The position numbers were made by a program, and so were the translations under genes. From Leptospiraceae bacterium (lineage in GTDB: Bacteria; Spirochaetota; Leptospiria; Leptospirales; Leptospiraceae), in NCBI GenBank assembly GCA_024233875.1, contig JACKPB010000001.1, positions 548,501 to 612,500 on the forward strand: DNA of 64,000 nucleotides. The letters are read 5' to 3'. The notes beneath the pieces were generated by a model. That model had not been told where the DNA came from. It saw nothing but the letters and a program-made list of their open reading frames with translations, and made no database searches. Positions 37,490-47,025 of the stretch are shown in pieces (the first letter of the stretch is position 1; each line of letters opens with the position of its first letter).

Positions 37490-37624
37490 TTGGAATCTTT
37501 CCCGGGATAACTTTTAAAGGTTTTTTTGGGTTTTTCATTGAAAAAATGAGGTCAACTGGAATCACTTAATTTTTGCAGTTGCGATCGGGTGAAAAATTGA
37601 CGATAAAAAGAGAAGAGGTAACCT

Positions 37625-38428
37625 ATGGCGTTATCAAAAGAGCAAAAAGCAGAATACAATCATAATTTAACCGAATTCAAGAGCTTTATAGATGAGCTAA
37701 AAAAAGATGTGAATCTTTATAAGGCCCAGATGAAAAAAAGTAAGGCCGCTGAACCCTACTACCAAATAGCAATTGTTCTCAATTCTATAAAATTTATGAA
37801 TACCTGCATTTGCATCAATGATCTCTCCAACCATACTCTCGGACTCAAGAGTGAAACTTATCTAAACCTGGCCAGAAAAGAAGTTTATAGTGTGATTTCA
37901 ACGATGGAAAGGGTAGTGGGCGCAGATTACGAAAATGGACTCGATGAAAATCGTGAGCAATTGGATGCGATCCCCGAGTTTGCACCTGATCAGAGGCTGA
38001 ATTTTATTCGTGGATTTCGGAAGACGGTAAATGATATCATTGAAGCCTTTGGCTCCAATAGCAAATGGAAGTGGAGCTGGCCGGAGATTCATTTCAAACT
38101 GGCCGTTTTAGCTAAGAATCTTTTTGATTTTCGTGCTTACGAAAAAGAAAGAGACCTGGACAGCCCGTACTACTATGTCCGAATGGATCATTTCAACCTC
38201 ATCATCGAATTGTCCAACCATGCTGCTCAGGAATACAGGTCCAAGTTTGACCTTTCTACAAGCGATGTGAACGACTTAAAAAAATGCATCGCCTTACTGG
38301 AAATGAATCGAAAGATCTTCCAGATTACAGGAAACAATGATGATATGGTGAAGACCAAAACTCTGATTGAATCCATGAGTGCTAAGGTCAGTTCACTCGA
38401 AAACAAAGACAAAAAAAAGAAAAAATAA
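37625..38428 (+). CDS. Cytoplasmic helical protein of unknown function
   Basis: A 267-residue, almost entirely helical protein with no signal peptide or membrane segment. It has a charged N-terminus, a central region with CICINDLSNHTLGLKSETYL and a lysine-rich tail ending in six basic residues. I do not recognise the family. A good AGAAGAGG ribosome site precedes the ATG. It stands 135 bases after the ABC permease genes and 88 before thioredoxin, with no overlap, so it may be its own unit. Confidence 0.65.
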   Translation: MALSKEQKAEYNHNLTEFKSFIDELKKDVNLYKAQMKKSKAAEPYYQIAIVLNSIKFMNTCICINDLSNHTLGLKSETYLNLARKEVYSVISTMERVVGADYENGLDENREQLDAIPEFAPDQRLNFIRGFRKTVNDIIEAFGSNSKWKWSWPEIHFKLAVLAKNLFDFRAYEKERDLDSPYYYVRMDHFNLIIELSNHAAQEYRSKFDLSTSDVNDLKKCIALLEMNRKIFQITGNNDDMVKTKTLIESMSAKVSSLENKDKKKKK

Positions 38429-38516
38429 GTTTCATTTATAATTTTTCTAAAAAATCTAGTCAAAAAATGATAGTATCCAATCACTCAAATAGAATTTGGA
38501 AAGGACGGATTGTCAA

Positions 38517-38831
38517 ATGGCTCTAACTGAAATCACAGATAGTAATTACACTGACGAGATCACCGGAGGAATGGTTTTGGTGGATTGTTGGGCAGAGTGG
38601 TGTGGTCCATGTAGAATGGTAGCACCGGTTCTGGAGGAACTCTCCAAAGAATTGGGGGAGAAGGTCAGTATAAAAAAATTGAATGTAGATGATAACCAAA
38701 AGACTGCGCAGATGCTCGGTATTCAGTCCATCCCCACACTACTTCTATACAAAGATGGAAAACTCGTCGACAAAGTGATCGGAGCTCTTCCCAAGACTCA
38801 AATCAAAAATTTCATAGATCGTCACACCTGA
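38517..38831 (+). CDS. trxA: Thioredoxin
   Basis: A 104-residue cytoplasmic disulfide reductase with the WCGPC active site at ~residues 28-32, the cis-proline in QSIPTLLLY, and standard length and C-terminus. It reduces protein disulfides using electrons from thioredoxin reductase, which is not in the window. The start at 38517 (MALTEITD) is chosen because an AAGGA lies upstream and the family begins there; seven in-frame codons upstream lack support. A hairpin follows the gene. Confidence 0.95.
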   Translation: MALTEITDSNYTDEITGGMVLVDCWAEWCGPCRMVAPVLEELSKELGEKVSIKKLNVDDNQKTAQMLGIQSIPTLLLYKDGKLVDKVIGALPKTQIKNFIDRHT

Positions 38832-38857
38832 AAGTCCGAATGGAAATTTTAGTTATT

Positions 38858-38896
38858 GTTCTTCGTCTATCCACATCCAGACGGAGAACAATTTTG
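38858..38896 (+). terminator. Hairpin terminator after thioredoxin
   Basis: GTTCTTCGTCT (38858-38868) pairs with AGACGGAGAAC (38879-38889), an 11-bp stem with one G-T pair and a 10-base loop, followed by AATTTT. It lies 27 bases after the stop. Confidence 0.6.
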
Positions 38897-39389
38897 AATC
38901 GCCTGAGCCTCTGCTTTGAAAAGCGGGTTTGAAGGGAACTCTGGGGAATTTTTTCTGACCTAAACTCGTCTTCTAAACATTCAAATTCTATAAACATACA
39001 CCTTTTGTATCAAATCATCTATAGTCATTTTCAAATGGTTTTACTCATTCATAGAGAAATCGGCTAGAAAATGGCAAGATACCATAAAAGAAAAAGTGTA
39101 ATTATTTATGAGAATTGGTCTGTATGGAATTTTAAGAAAAATAGAGTAGGAAGAGAATCATCGTTTATTCCTTTTAAAGTATTTGAATTAAGAATACAAT
39201 AAATTCGAATATTTGTTTGCAATGTACAGAATCCTTATAAATCAAAAGAGCAAAGCCTTAGTTCTATCCATGTGGATTGATTGAGGAAAATTTTTAAATA
39301 AATCCCTTTCGCTTTGGTAATTTTATTTTCATTTTACATGGTTAAAAATAATAGACAATTAAAAGGATAATCGGATTCTGATTGAATCT
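38897..39389. other. Intergenic region holding repeat copy D
   Basis: AT-rich. It contains repeat copy D (39020-39124). The remainder has no gene or RNA that I can support; the promoter of the glycan cluster should lie between 39125 and 39389. Confidence 0.4.
39020..39124 (-). repeat. 103-bp MITE-like repeat, copy D
   Basis: TATAGTCATTTTCAAATGG at one end, ATTATTTATGAGAATTGG at the other. The middle GGCTAGAAAATGGC keeps the hairpin position. Confidence 0.85.
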
Positions 39390-39896
39390 ATGTTGAAATA
39401 TATACTAATTGTCCCTGTTTCAGTATTTGCAACTCTTTATTTGAAGTTGTATTTAGAAATGTGCACCATCACTGAGACAAAATCAACTTACCTAAAAAAA
39501 ACAACTGAAGAAGTACAGGCAGACATCAAAGAATTTAGAAACTTTCAACCCTTTATGATTGAAAACACATCGGAACCAATTCCTTACAAAGAAATTATCA
39601 TATCAGAATCAGCAAGGATGCTGACTTATAAATACAAAAACAAAGATGTAACCTTATACTGCCATTACATTGGTACCATTAAAAATCCAAATTCCCAATC
39701 CTTAGAAGTGTCCATTAGAAAATTTGAACATGGAGTGAATATTCGGAATTATAAATTGGTTTATAATGTTAAAGAATTTGGGGAAAACACAACTCTTATT
39801 AAATTTTCTATTCAAGCAGATCGGATCTTCCATCCTACCTTTGTTCCAAAAAAATACAAAGAGTTGAGCTTCCTTTCCCAATCTGTATTAAAATGA
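39390..39896 (+). CDS. Membrane-anchored protein, first gene of glycan cluster
   Basis: A 168-residue protein with one N-terminal hydrophobic helix (~residues 3-20) and a soluble domain of mixed character that may have an SRPBCC/START-like fold (beta strands around FEHGVNIRNYKLVYNVKEF); that is a guess. The family is not recognised. Its stop overlaps the next start (ATGA), so it is the first of three co-translated genes for a surface glycan. Confidence 0.6.
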   Translation: MLKYILIVPVSVFATLYLKLYLEMCTITETKSTYLKKTTEEVQADIKEFRNFQPFMIENTSEPIPYKEIIISESARMLTYKYKNKDVTLYCHYIGTIKNPNSQSLEVSIRKFEHGVNIRNYKLVYNVKEFGENTTLIKFSIQADRIFHPTFVPKKYKELSFLSQSVLK

Positions 39897-41131
39897 AAAA
39901 TATAAAAAGTCTATTTCTTCTTTATACATTTCTTCTATTGACATCAATTTCATTTGTATATAGTTATCAAAAATATGATTTCATAGATTTTTACCCTACA
40001 ATTATTGCTACAAAGCTTTATAAATCCGGTAATAAAGACTTTATTTATCGTAATATTCCATATGGAAACTATCGATCGGAAGCCTGGAGGAATACCGAAG
40101 CTGAACTCCTGCAAAAAGGACCTGAGGAAACAAATTTTGTTTATTTTCCTTTTTATCTCTATGGGTTTTTAGTTTTAGATTCCTTCTTTAGTTTTGAACA
40201 AATTAAGATAATTTTTCTCTTATTGAATATACTTCTGCTTTCAATTATCATTTCAGATAAAATTTATCATCTTAAGAAAAATATTTACGTAAGTTTTTTC
40301 TTTATATCCTTATTGTGTATTTCAGATCCTATTCGGGATATTTTGATACTAGGCCAAAATATTGTATTTTTATATTTTTTGTATATTCTTTATTATACTT
40401 CATTTCTTAAAAAAAATGAAAAGAGATCGATATTATTTTTTCTTTTAGCGATTTTAGTTAAACCCTGGGCTATGGCATTTGTTCTCACTCCTTTATTGAA
40501 TAAAAAATATTCGATATTTATTAAACAATCATTAGCACTCATCATTTTTCTTTTATTTCAATATATAGTTGAACCCGAATTAATGGTAGGATTTGCAAAA
40601 AGTTTGCATCTACATTCGAAACTGAATATATTGGCATACAATAATATATCGATCTCATCATTTTTTGAGAGATTGCTAAATGTTAATTTTTTGCTCTCAC
40701 ACAGTGTTTGGGAGTCCAATTCTCCCGGTGGGATCAGTCCGACAAAATACCTCAGTATGTTAATTGCAGTCTTAGTTTTGGGACTGGCTTTCCGGAGCAA
40801 ACGAATCAAAATCAAAAGAATTGCTGTAAAAATAACGCCTATTCTATTGCTGAATATTTTTTGGAATCATTATATTTTAATCTATATCGATGAATTTTTA
40901 AAGCCCGGAATTCTAAATGAAAAGATCAAAAATTTATTTTATTTTTTTCTATTGATAAGTCTAAATATTTCAAAATTCGGAGTAGAGTTTTTATTGGATG
41001 TATTATTGAACCCGATTCCAAATCATTCCATTCTGCTCTCACTAATAATCTGCTTTCAGGGAATTTTTCTTCTCTATATATACTTTTATCAATTCTTTCT
41101 AAAGTCTAGATCCAAACAGGTACAGAATTGA
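39893..41131 (+). CDS. Multi-pass membrane protein, GT-C (DUF2029/GT87-like) mannosyltransferase type
   Basis: A 412-residue protein with about ten transmembrane helices. Residues 27-75 (YDFIDFYPTIIATKLYKSGN, then YFPFYLYGFL) resemble the acidic first loop and the opening of the GT87/DUF2029 polyprenyl-phosphate-sugar-dependent glycosyltransferases. It would add a sugar to a lipid-linked glycan at the outer side of the inner membrane. Specific sugar unknown. It overlaps both neighbours by 4 bases. Confidence 0.65.
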   Translation: MKNIKSLFLLYTFLLLTSISFVYSYQKYDFIDFYPTIIATKLYKSGNKDFIYRNIPYGNYRSEAWRNTEAELLQKGPEETNFVYFPFYLYGFLVLDSFFSFEQIKIIFLLLNILLLSIIISDKIYHLKKNIYVSFFFISLLCISDPIRDILILGQNIVFLYFLYILYYTSFLKKNEKRSILFFLLAILVKPWAMAFVLTPLLNKKYSIFIKQSLALIIFLLFQYIVEPELMVGFAKSLHLHSKLNILAYNNISISSFFERLLNVNFLLSHSVWESNSPGGISPTKYLSMLIAVLVLGLAFRSKRIKIKRIAVKITPILLLNIFWNHYILIYIDEFLKPGILNEKIKNLFYFFLLISLNISKFGVEFLLDVLLNPIPNHSILLSLIICFQGIFLLYIYFYQFFLKSRSKQVQN

Positions 41132-43122
41132 ATAATAATATTAAGATAAGTATCTTCAATGTCTTATTTATCTTATTAGGAAATTTTATAAACCTCTTAT
41201 TGCTACCTTCCCGTGGAAGTATAGGCATTTTTTTGATTCTAACTTACCTGCCCATTCTTCTTGAAATCATTTTCAAAAGGGAGAGTGTGTCCGCTTTTGC
41301 TTTTTGGGAAGATGCAAGAAATTTAACTATTTTTATGGTGGCTTTTCGAACCATTTTTAGCTGGGAAGTTGTTAATGGTCACAATCTCCTCATTGCTATG
41401 GGTTATATCCCCTTTCTATGGTATTTTTTTTACAGCCGTAAGTTCTCAAGGATTATATTTCCTCTATTTACCGGATTTTTTACCCTAGTGCCTCCACACA
41501 GTATAGGTGCTCATAAGCTCATTCCTGAATTGTATATATATCAAATTTCGGTAGCTCTTGCTCTTACTTCTATTCTGGTTCAGATAATTACAGATAAAAA
41601 AAGATTATATGTATCCAATAATATTAGGTATTTCATATATTTTCTAGGCTATCATATCTTTTTATTTTTCCTTACACAGAATCCGGAGAATTCCTTACAC
41701 CATTTGATTAAATTGTTTCTCTTCTTTCTGCTTTCTTTTGTGTCTGCAATTTATTTAAAAAAGCGATTGTATCTTCCTGTTTTTATTCTCGGTGCTACAC
41801 TAAATTTAATTGTTCTGATCGGATTTGCGATTTTCATTCAACTCAACTCAGATTTTGTATTGAATACAAATACTAATCTTTTTGCAATGTATGCGGAGTG
41901 GATTGTTTTGATTCTGATGATAAACTATCATTCCGGAGAGAAAAAATATAAGCTCATAACTCTCTTTATTCAAATCGCTATCATTTCGATTTTGATCTAC
42001 ATCGATGCTAAAGGTTCTATAGCCTCTATTGCCATTGCACTGATTTTGGTGTGGTCCGGAATCTTTATATCAAAATCCAATCCAATTTCTCATCGATTTT
42101 TGAAATATTCTTTTATTATTACAGGTATTCTTATAATTCTTGGATTTTTTGTTTATTATTATCCATTGACTGATTCTCTAAAAATTAGAACTGAACTTTG
42201 GAAATTATCCATGAATGGAATATTAGAAAATCCAAAATTTTTTCTATTTGGAAGATTTGATTATGGTCCTTATTTGCTAATAAAGCATTCAGACAATTTC
42301 TTCAATTTTGCTTATTTAGAACAATTATTTTCCAATTTAGGAAATCATTGGTACATTGATACACATCCTCACAGTGAAGCCATCTCCATATTGTATGGAT
42401 CGGGAATCTTGGGTTTCTTAGGTCATTATGCAATTCAATTTTATGCTATTTTTCTATGTCTAAAGAAAAATGATTATTTATCAAAAGTATACCTTTCTTT
42501 GGTGACTGTTTATTTGATCCATGGAATTATAGAGCCTATTAGCACAACTTACTTTACCGGAATTCTTTTTTACGTGATACTGTTCAGAATTCTTTCGGAA
42601 GATAAGGACTCTAAAATAAGATTTTTCCGGATAAATCTCAAAGCATCTCTTATTTTGATATTATTGATCTTCAATCTAAGCCTTTTCCTTCGCTCTTATT
42701 ATAGTAAAGAAATTTTCAAATCAATTTTTATAGAAAAATCTAAGTATTTGTCCGATTCAAATCATATTGAAAATAGAGAAAAAAATTACAAGAGTCTCAT
42801 TCTCCTATCTCAAAAAATACTATTTTTGAATCCTCTAACATCTGATCTTTATCAACTTTATGGAAAGAATATCCTTCTGGGTGAAGATTTAGAAATATGC
42901 AGAAATGAATGCAAGAATGATTCTCTTCGGAACTTGTGCTTTAGCTTTTATCTCTCCCCCAGTGCATCCAGAGTATTTGATTTGAAAGAAAAAATTAACG
43001 AAACCAACTTAACCTGTGATCAATTTCCATTTTTTAGAAATACCTCGCTTTCCGGATATCAGAAAATATATGAAATCATAAAGAGAAATACAGAAAAAGA
43101 GAAATCCGAGTTCAAACCATAG
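41128..43122 (+). CDS. O-antigen ligase/polymerase-like membrane protein
   Basis: A 664-residue protein with about 13 transmembrane helices, then a soluble C-terminal domain (~residues 535-664). Residues ~410-430 (DTHPHSEAISILYGSGILG) match the conserved periplasmic loop of the WaaL/Wzy superfamily (H-x-x-x-x-x-x-x-x-x-G-x-x-G). It would join or polymerise glycan units on the cell surface. The start is TTG at 41128-41130, which overlaps the preceding stop; no ATG upstream is possible. The tail carries several cysteines (ICRNECKNDSLRNLC). Confidence 0.75.
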   Translation: MNNNIKISIFNVLFILLGNFINLLLLPSRGSIGIFLILTYLPILLEIIFKRESVSAFAFWEDARNLTIFMVAFRTIFSWEVVNGHNLLIAMGYIPFLWYFFYSRKFSRIIFPLFTGFFTLVPPHSIGAHKLIPELYIYQISVALALTSILVQIITDKKRLYVSNNIRYFIYFLGYHIFLFFLTQNPENSLHHLIKLFLFFLLSFVSAIYLKKRLYLPVFILGATLNLIVLIGFAIFIQLNSDFVLNTNTNLFAMYAEWIVLILMINYHSGEKKYKLITLFIQIAIISILIYIDAKGSIASIAIALILVWSGIFISKSNPISHRFLKYSFIITGILIILGFFVYYYPLTDSLKIRTELWKLSMNGILENPKFFLFGRFDYGPYLLIKHSDNFFNFAYLEQLFSNLGNHWYIDTHPHSEAISILYGSGILGFLGHYAIQFYAIFLCLKKNDYLSKVYLSLVTVYLIHGIIEPISTTYFTGILFYVILFRILSEDKDSKIRFFRINLKASLILILLIFNLSLFLRSYYSKEIFKSIFIEKSKYLSDSNHIENREKNYKSLILLSQKILFLNPLTSDLYQLYGKNILLGEDLEICRNECKNDSLRNLCFSFYLSPSASRVFDLKEKINETNLTCDQFPFFRNTSLSGYQKIYEIIKRNTEKEKSEFKP

Positions 43123-43151
43123 AGTTTCTATTTCAAACTGAAACCTACACT

Positions 43152-43254
43152 TTTAGTCATTTTCAGAAGGTTTGTACATTCACAAAAAAATCATCTAGAA
43201 ACTGGCTACATGCCTTAAAAATAAATACGCAAGCATTTATGAAAACCGGTTTAT
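43152..43254 (-). repeat. 103-bp MITE-like repeat, copy E
   Basis: TTTAGTCATTTTCAGAAGG at one end and AAGCATTTATGAAAACCGG at the other. The centre (CTAGAAACTGGCTACATGCC) is diverged. Confidence 0.8.
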
Positions 43255-43346
43255 CATCCATCGATTAAGTATCATAGGATTTTGTTAGCCTGATTCTTAA
43301 TCTATCCTACTCTGAGCAAAAATTATAGGATTGAAGCCATTGTAAT

Positions 43347-43449
43347 TATAGTCATTTTCAAAAGTATTTACGCATTTACAAAAATATCAGCTATAAAATG
43401 GCTACATACCCTAATAGGAAAAATGCAATTATTTTTGAGAACTGGTATA
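43347..43449 (-). repeat. 103-bp MITE-like repeat, copy F
   Basis: Close to the family consensus: TATAGTCATTTTCAAAAG, AGCTATAAAATGGCTACAT, CCCTAATAGG, and an end of GAGAACTGGTATA. It lies 12 bases beyond the stop of the BLUF/GGDEF/EAL gene. Confidence 0.9.
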
Positions 43450-43461
43450 TAAAAACTTAAA

Positions 43462-46400
43462 TCAATGTTGATTGCTCAATGCTTTGAATATAAAATAACT
43501 CAACATAGTGTCCTGAGAAATTTCTAAGAGATTGTACTTGTCTTTTTGCCAATTTTGATTGATTAAGCTTTCTTCAATTAGGTTCCAATATCCCATTGCC
43601 CAATTTGGGAAAAGTCTGGTATCCGAATATTTATTTATGATGATTCTCATATTAGAATGTCTTGGATCTTTTCTGATTTTGTTCAGTAGTTGGTTGATTT
43701 CATCTTCCTCTCCTTCAAGGATCTGCATGAAAATACCATCATTATAAATTAAAAATCCTGTAATACCTTTCTTGGAATTCTCGTTTCTGGCTTGAATGAG
43801 AATTTTTTCTAACTCGGAATCAGTACAGACTTCTGTTCTCTCGCTCACATAGATTGAAAAATACACTCTTGTTACAGATTTCAAGTGAATTTGGTTTTTC
43901 TCTTCGATTGCTTTTTCAATGAATTCAATTTCCGTGGGTTTATAGAAATAATACCCCTGGATCAAATCACATCCCAGAGCTTGAAGGGCGAATAATTGAT
44001 GGGATGTTTCCACACCTTCAGCAACGACTACTTTATTTAGGGCCTTTGCCATATGAATGATGGCTTCTGTAATTGATTTATTTTCCTTGGATTTCTCCAG
44101 TCCATTAACAAATATACGATCAATTTTAATATGTGATACCGGCATTTTCAATAACTGAACAAGTGAAGAATACCCTGTTCCGAAGTCATCTACTGCCAGC
44201 TTGAAACCGATTCTCTCAAATTCTCTCAAGGTATCCATGTTTTTATTGGAGTCGGTCATCAGAGAAGTCTCTGTAATTTCTAATAGAATTTTCTCCGGAT
44301 ACGCACCTGTTTCGAACAGAATATTTTGAAATACATCAATTAGATCCGGTTGATCCAACTGCTTCGCTGATACGTTGATCGAAAGATAGGGAGCATTCTG
44401 ACCGTATTTCTCCAATAATTTTCTCTGGGTTTTGCAGGCTTCATGGAAAACCCATTCACCAATTTTTAAGATGGAACCTGTATTTTCTGCTATAGGTATA
44501 AAAAGAGCCGGAGAAACAAAACCGGATTCCGGTTTCCATCTTAGAAGGGCTTCCAATCCAATGATTCGATTGGATTTTGCAGAAATAATTGGTTGATAAA
44601 CCAAATACAGCTCATCATTCTCAATCGCTTTTCTGAGTCCATTAGCGATTTGAAGCTTTTGTTCGGTTAGAGTCAGAATTTCCCTTTTGAACTCATTCCA
44701 GGAATCTCCACCTTTTTGTTTGGAAACATACATTGCCGCATCGGATTCGCGTAAAATATCTTCAGAATTGTGTGTATGGATGTTACCGAAGGACACACCG
44801 ATACTTGCTGTGGTGAAGATATCCTGGTTTTTAAGATGAATCGGTTTTCTGAACGCCTCCTGGATTTTTAGAATAAAGTCTTTTAGACTCTCCCGGTTTT
44901 CAACACGATCGCATAGGATTATAAATTCATCCCCGCTGAGTCTTCCAACAATATCACCCGGTCGTATATGTTCTTTCAGGAGATTTGAAATTTGAACAAG
45001 CAATTGATCACCTGTCTCATGTCCAAAAGTATCATTGATCATTTTGAAATTATCCAGGTCTATAAATAGTACAGCGATTTCCAGAGAAGTATGAATCGTT
45101 CTCTGGAGAGCGTTGTGAATTCTTTCCTTGATTAAGGTTCTGTTGGGAAGTTTGGTTAGTGAATCATGCGTTGCCTGCCAGGTCAATTCTTCCTGAGTCT
45201 TTTTTCTGATCGTGATGTCCTGCATTGTAACAACAATGGTCCAATTCCCATTTTCCTGGAATTTGGTTATTGTGGCTGTCGCTGGGAAACTGGTTCCATC
45301 TTTTTTGTATCCTATGATTTCTCCTCTTCTTCCCATAGATATTTCTAAATCTTTACCCATTACAAATTGATTGAATGCAGTTTTGTGAAAAGATCTGAGA
45401 TGAGGAGGAACTAAGAGATGAACGTCTAATTGAATCATTTCATCTCCCGGATATTGAAATAGTTGCCTGGCTTCTTTGTTTGCCTGGATGATTTTTGCAT
45501 TTTCATCACAGGCTAAGATAGCTATATCAGCTATTTCAAAAAACTTATTCGTAAGAGAAGTCTGAGATTTATTTATAAAATTGCAATAGAGAATGTATCC
45601 ATCGCTTTGCTTAATGGGTTCGATGTGAATTCTGTATTGGTTTTCGGAGTATTCTATTATTTCTTCCCAATGCATATTCATATCAATTTTTTCTTTCAAG
45701 GCGGTAAAGCTAATATTCAAACCCAGAATATCTGTAATTTGATTTTTAGGAATATCTGTTTTTGTGAATATACTTTGAAAGCTCTGATTTTGATGTACTA
45801 TCAAACCTTCATTTGATAACATAGCTACAGCAGTCTTATTTAAACTTTCTTCAGATTTTTGAACGAAATGAGGTTCCTGGTATTTTAATAGCGAACGATG
45901 ATTGTAACGATCGGGTAGGTAGGGAAAAATTTGGCCGAAGTTTTTGATGATTGAAAAGGTTCCATCTGCATTGCATCTGGATAAATAGGAATTGACTGCC
46001 GCATGCTGGGTTTGGGGATCCATCCTAACTTCCCCCTGAGGAGTATTGATTTCTATATGAGCCAATGCTTCTATGAGGGCTTCTGTTTCGATAGTACCCG
46101 TAGTCTCGACTGCTTTTGCAAATGCACGTATGCAACAAATCGTTCCTTCGCTAAAGTTTGTCAAGAAACCATTTCCTTCAGGAAAAAGACCGGTTACATC
46201 CGGTTCCTCTTTTATTTTTTTTAGAAACTCATGATTTTCAGGATTGTCTACACTCATGAAATATGTATTTACTGAGAAAAATCCCTCCCTCACTTCGGGG
46301 CTCAGGTGGCTGACCAGGACTTCATCGTAATGTCCCATTACCACAGCCATTCTTTTTTTTAGACCCCGACGTGAAAATTCTGTGAGGAGATTGATTTGAT

Positions 46401-47025
46401 CCGTTCCTGCAAAATAGGGGATGAATATATCCGCACCTGAATTTTCTACACTATCCAATAGTTTTTGTATATCACTCAGTTCGGATCCCAGAGGAAGATA
46501 TTCTTCCCCGAGAGTCTCCCCACCTATTTTCTGAAGAGATTTCTTTGCTGCGTCAATTGAGCCTCTTGGCCATTCATAATTATTCCCTGCAAAGAAGATC
46601 TTATATCCAAATGATTTTGTCATATAGGGTATCATTTTTTCAATCTGTTGATTGGGAAGAGCTGCAAAATTAAAGAAGTAACGATCGAGAATACTACCTT
46701 CATAAAATGAGAAATTTAAGTAAGGGATTTTTCTAGGTTCGGCTACATGATTGGCTATGGCGCGGGTATTTGAAAGAAGGTTTCCGATCATGGCAGAACA
46801 ATGAAATTCATCGATCAAACGATTGGCAGTAGGAAGCGCAGTTTCCGGTAAGCTTCCATCATCCAGAATAATGATCTCCAGCTCTTTTCCTAATAACCCA
46901 CCGTTTTCGTTGATCTGTCTGCAGGCAATTTTCGCAGCACGGGAAATCTCTTCTCCATACATGGATACGATTCCTGTTAGAGGTGCCATGAGTCCGATTC
47001 GGATCGACTTTGTATTTTGCAACAT
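43462..47025 (-). CDS. Solute-binding, PAS, GGDEF, EAL and BLUF light-sensing protein
   Basis: A 1187-residue cytoplasmic c-di-GMP enzyme. Order: periplasmic-binding-protein-like domain of AmiC/UrtA type without a signal peptide (~1-375), PAS-like segment (~390-485), PAS (~495-610), GGDEF (~625-780), EAL (~785-1035), BLUF (~1050-1150). The GGDEF motif is SGDEF (697-701), with an RxxD inhibitory site nine residues upstream. The EAL domain has E825-A-L, DDFGTGYSS and AEGVET, so it looks active. The BLUF residues Y1059, N1083, Q1101, W1142 and M1144 have exactly the spacing of AppA Y21, N45, Q63, W104 and M106. It would bind FAD and respond to blue light, and also to a small ligand. BLUF at the C-terminus is unusual. 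No signal peptide or membrane helix is seen, which makes the solute domain cytoplasmic. Confidence 0.93.
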   Translation of the reverse strand: MLQNTKSIRIGLMAPLTGIVSMYGEEISRAAKIACRQINENGGLLGKELEIIILDDGSLPETALPTANRLIDEFHCSAMIGNLLSNTRAIANHVAEPRKIPYLNFSFYEGSILDRYFFNFAALPNQQIEKMIPYMTKSFGYKIFFAGNNYEWPRGSIDAAKKSLQKIGGETLGEEYLPLGSELSDIQKLLDSVENSGADIFIPYFAGTDQINLLTEFSRRGLKKRMAVVMGHYDEVLVSHLSPEVREGFFSVNTYFMSVDNPENHEFLKKIKEEPDVTGLFPEGNGFLTNFSEGTICCIRAFAKAVETTGTIETEALIEALAHIEINTPQGEVRMDPQTQHAAVNSYLSRCNADGTFSIIKNFGQIFPYLPDRYNHRSLLKYQEPHFVQKSEESLNKTAVAMLSNEGLIVHQNQSFQSIFTKTDIPKNQITDILGLNISFTALKEKIDMNMHWEEIIEYSENQYRIHIEPIKQSDGYILYCNFINKSQTSLTNKFFEIADIAILACDENAKIIQANKEARQLFQYPGDEMIQLDVHLLVPPHLRSFHKTAFNQFVMGKDLEISMGRRGEIIGYKKDGTSFPATATITKFQENGNWTIVVTMQDITIRKKTQEELTWQATHDSLTKLPNRTLIKERIHNALQRTIHTSLEIAVLFIDLDNFKMINDTFGHETGDQLLVQISNLLKEHIRPGDIVGRLSGDEFIILCDRVENRESLKDFILKIQEAFRKPIHLKNQDIFTTASIGVSFGNIHTHNSEDILRESDAAMYVSKQKGGDSWNEFKREILTLTEQKLQIANGLRKAIENDELYLVYQPIISAKSNRIIGLEALLRWKPESGFVSPALFIPIAENTGSILKIGEWVFHEACKTQRKLLEKYGQNAPYLSINVSAKQLDQPDLIDVFQNILFETGAYPEKILLEITETSLMTDSNKNMDTLREFERIGFKLAVDDFGTGYSSLVQLLKMPVSHIKIDRIFVNGLEKSKENKSITEAIIHMAKALNKVVVAEGVETSHQLFALQALGCDLIQGYYFYKPTEIEFIEKAIEEKNQIHLKSVTRVYFSIYVSERTEVCTDSELEKILIQARNENSKKGITGFLIYNDGIFMQILEGEEDEINQLLNKIRKDPRHSNMRIIINKYSDTRLFPNWAMGYWNLIEESLINQNWQKDKYNLLEISQDTMLSYFIFKALSNQH

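Larger units (their letters stand above)
43123..43461. other. Intergenic region holding repeat copies E and F
   Basis: The 339 bases between the glycan cluster and the 3' end of the BLUF gene contain two copies of the 103-bp repeat in the same orientation, 92 bases apart. Nothing else is seen. Confidence 0.6.

Noticed and set aside
43462..47025. GGDEF domain as inactive because it reads SGDEF
   Set aside because: SGDEF is found in active diguanylate cyclases, and the RxxD inhibitory site is kept; no inactivity claim is made.
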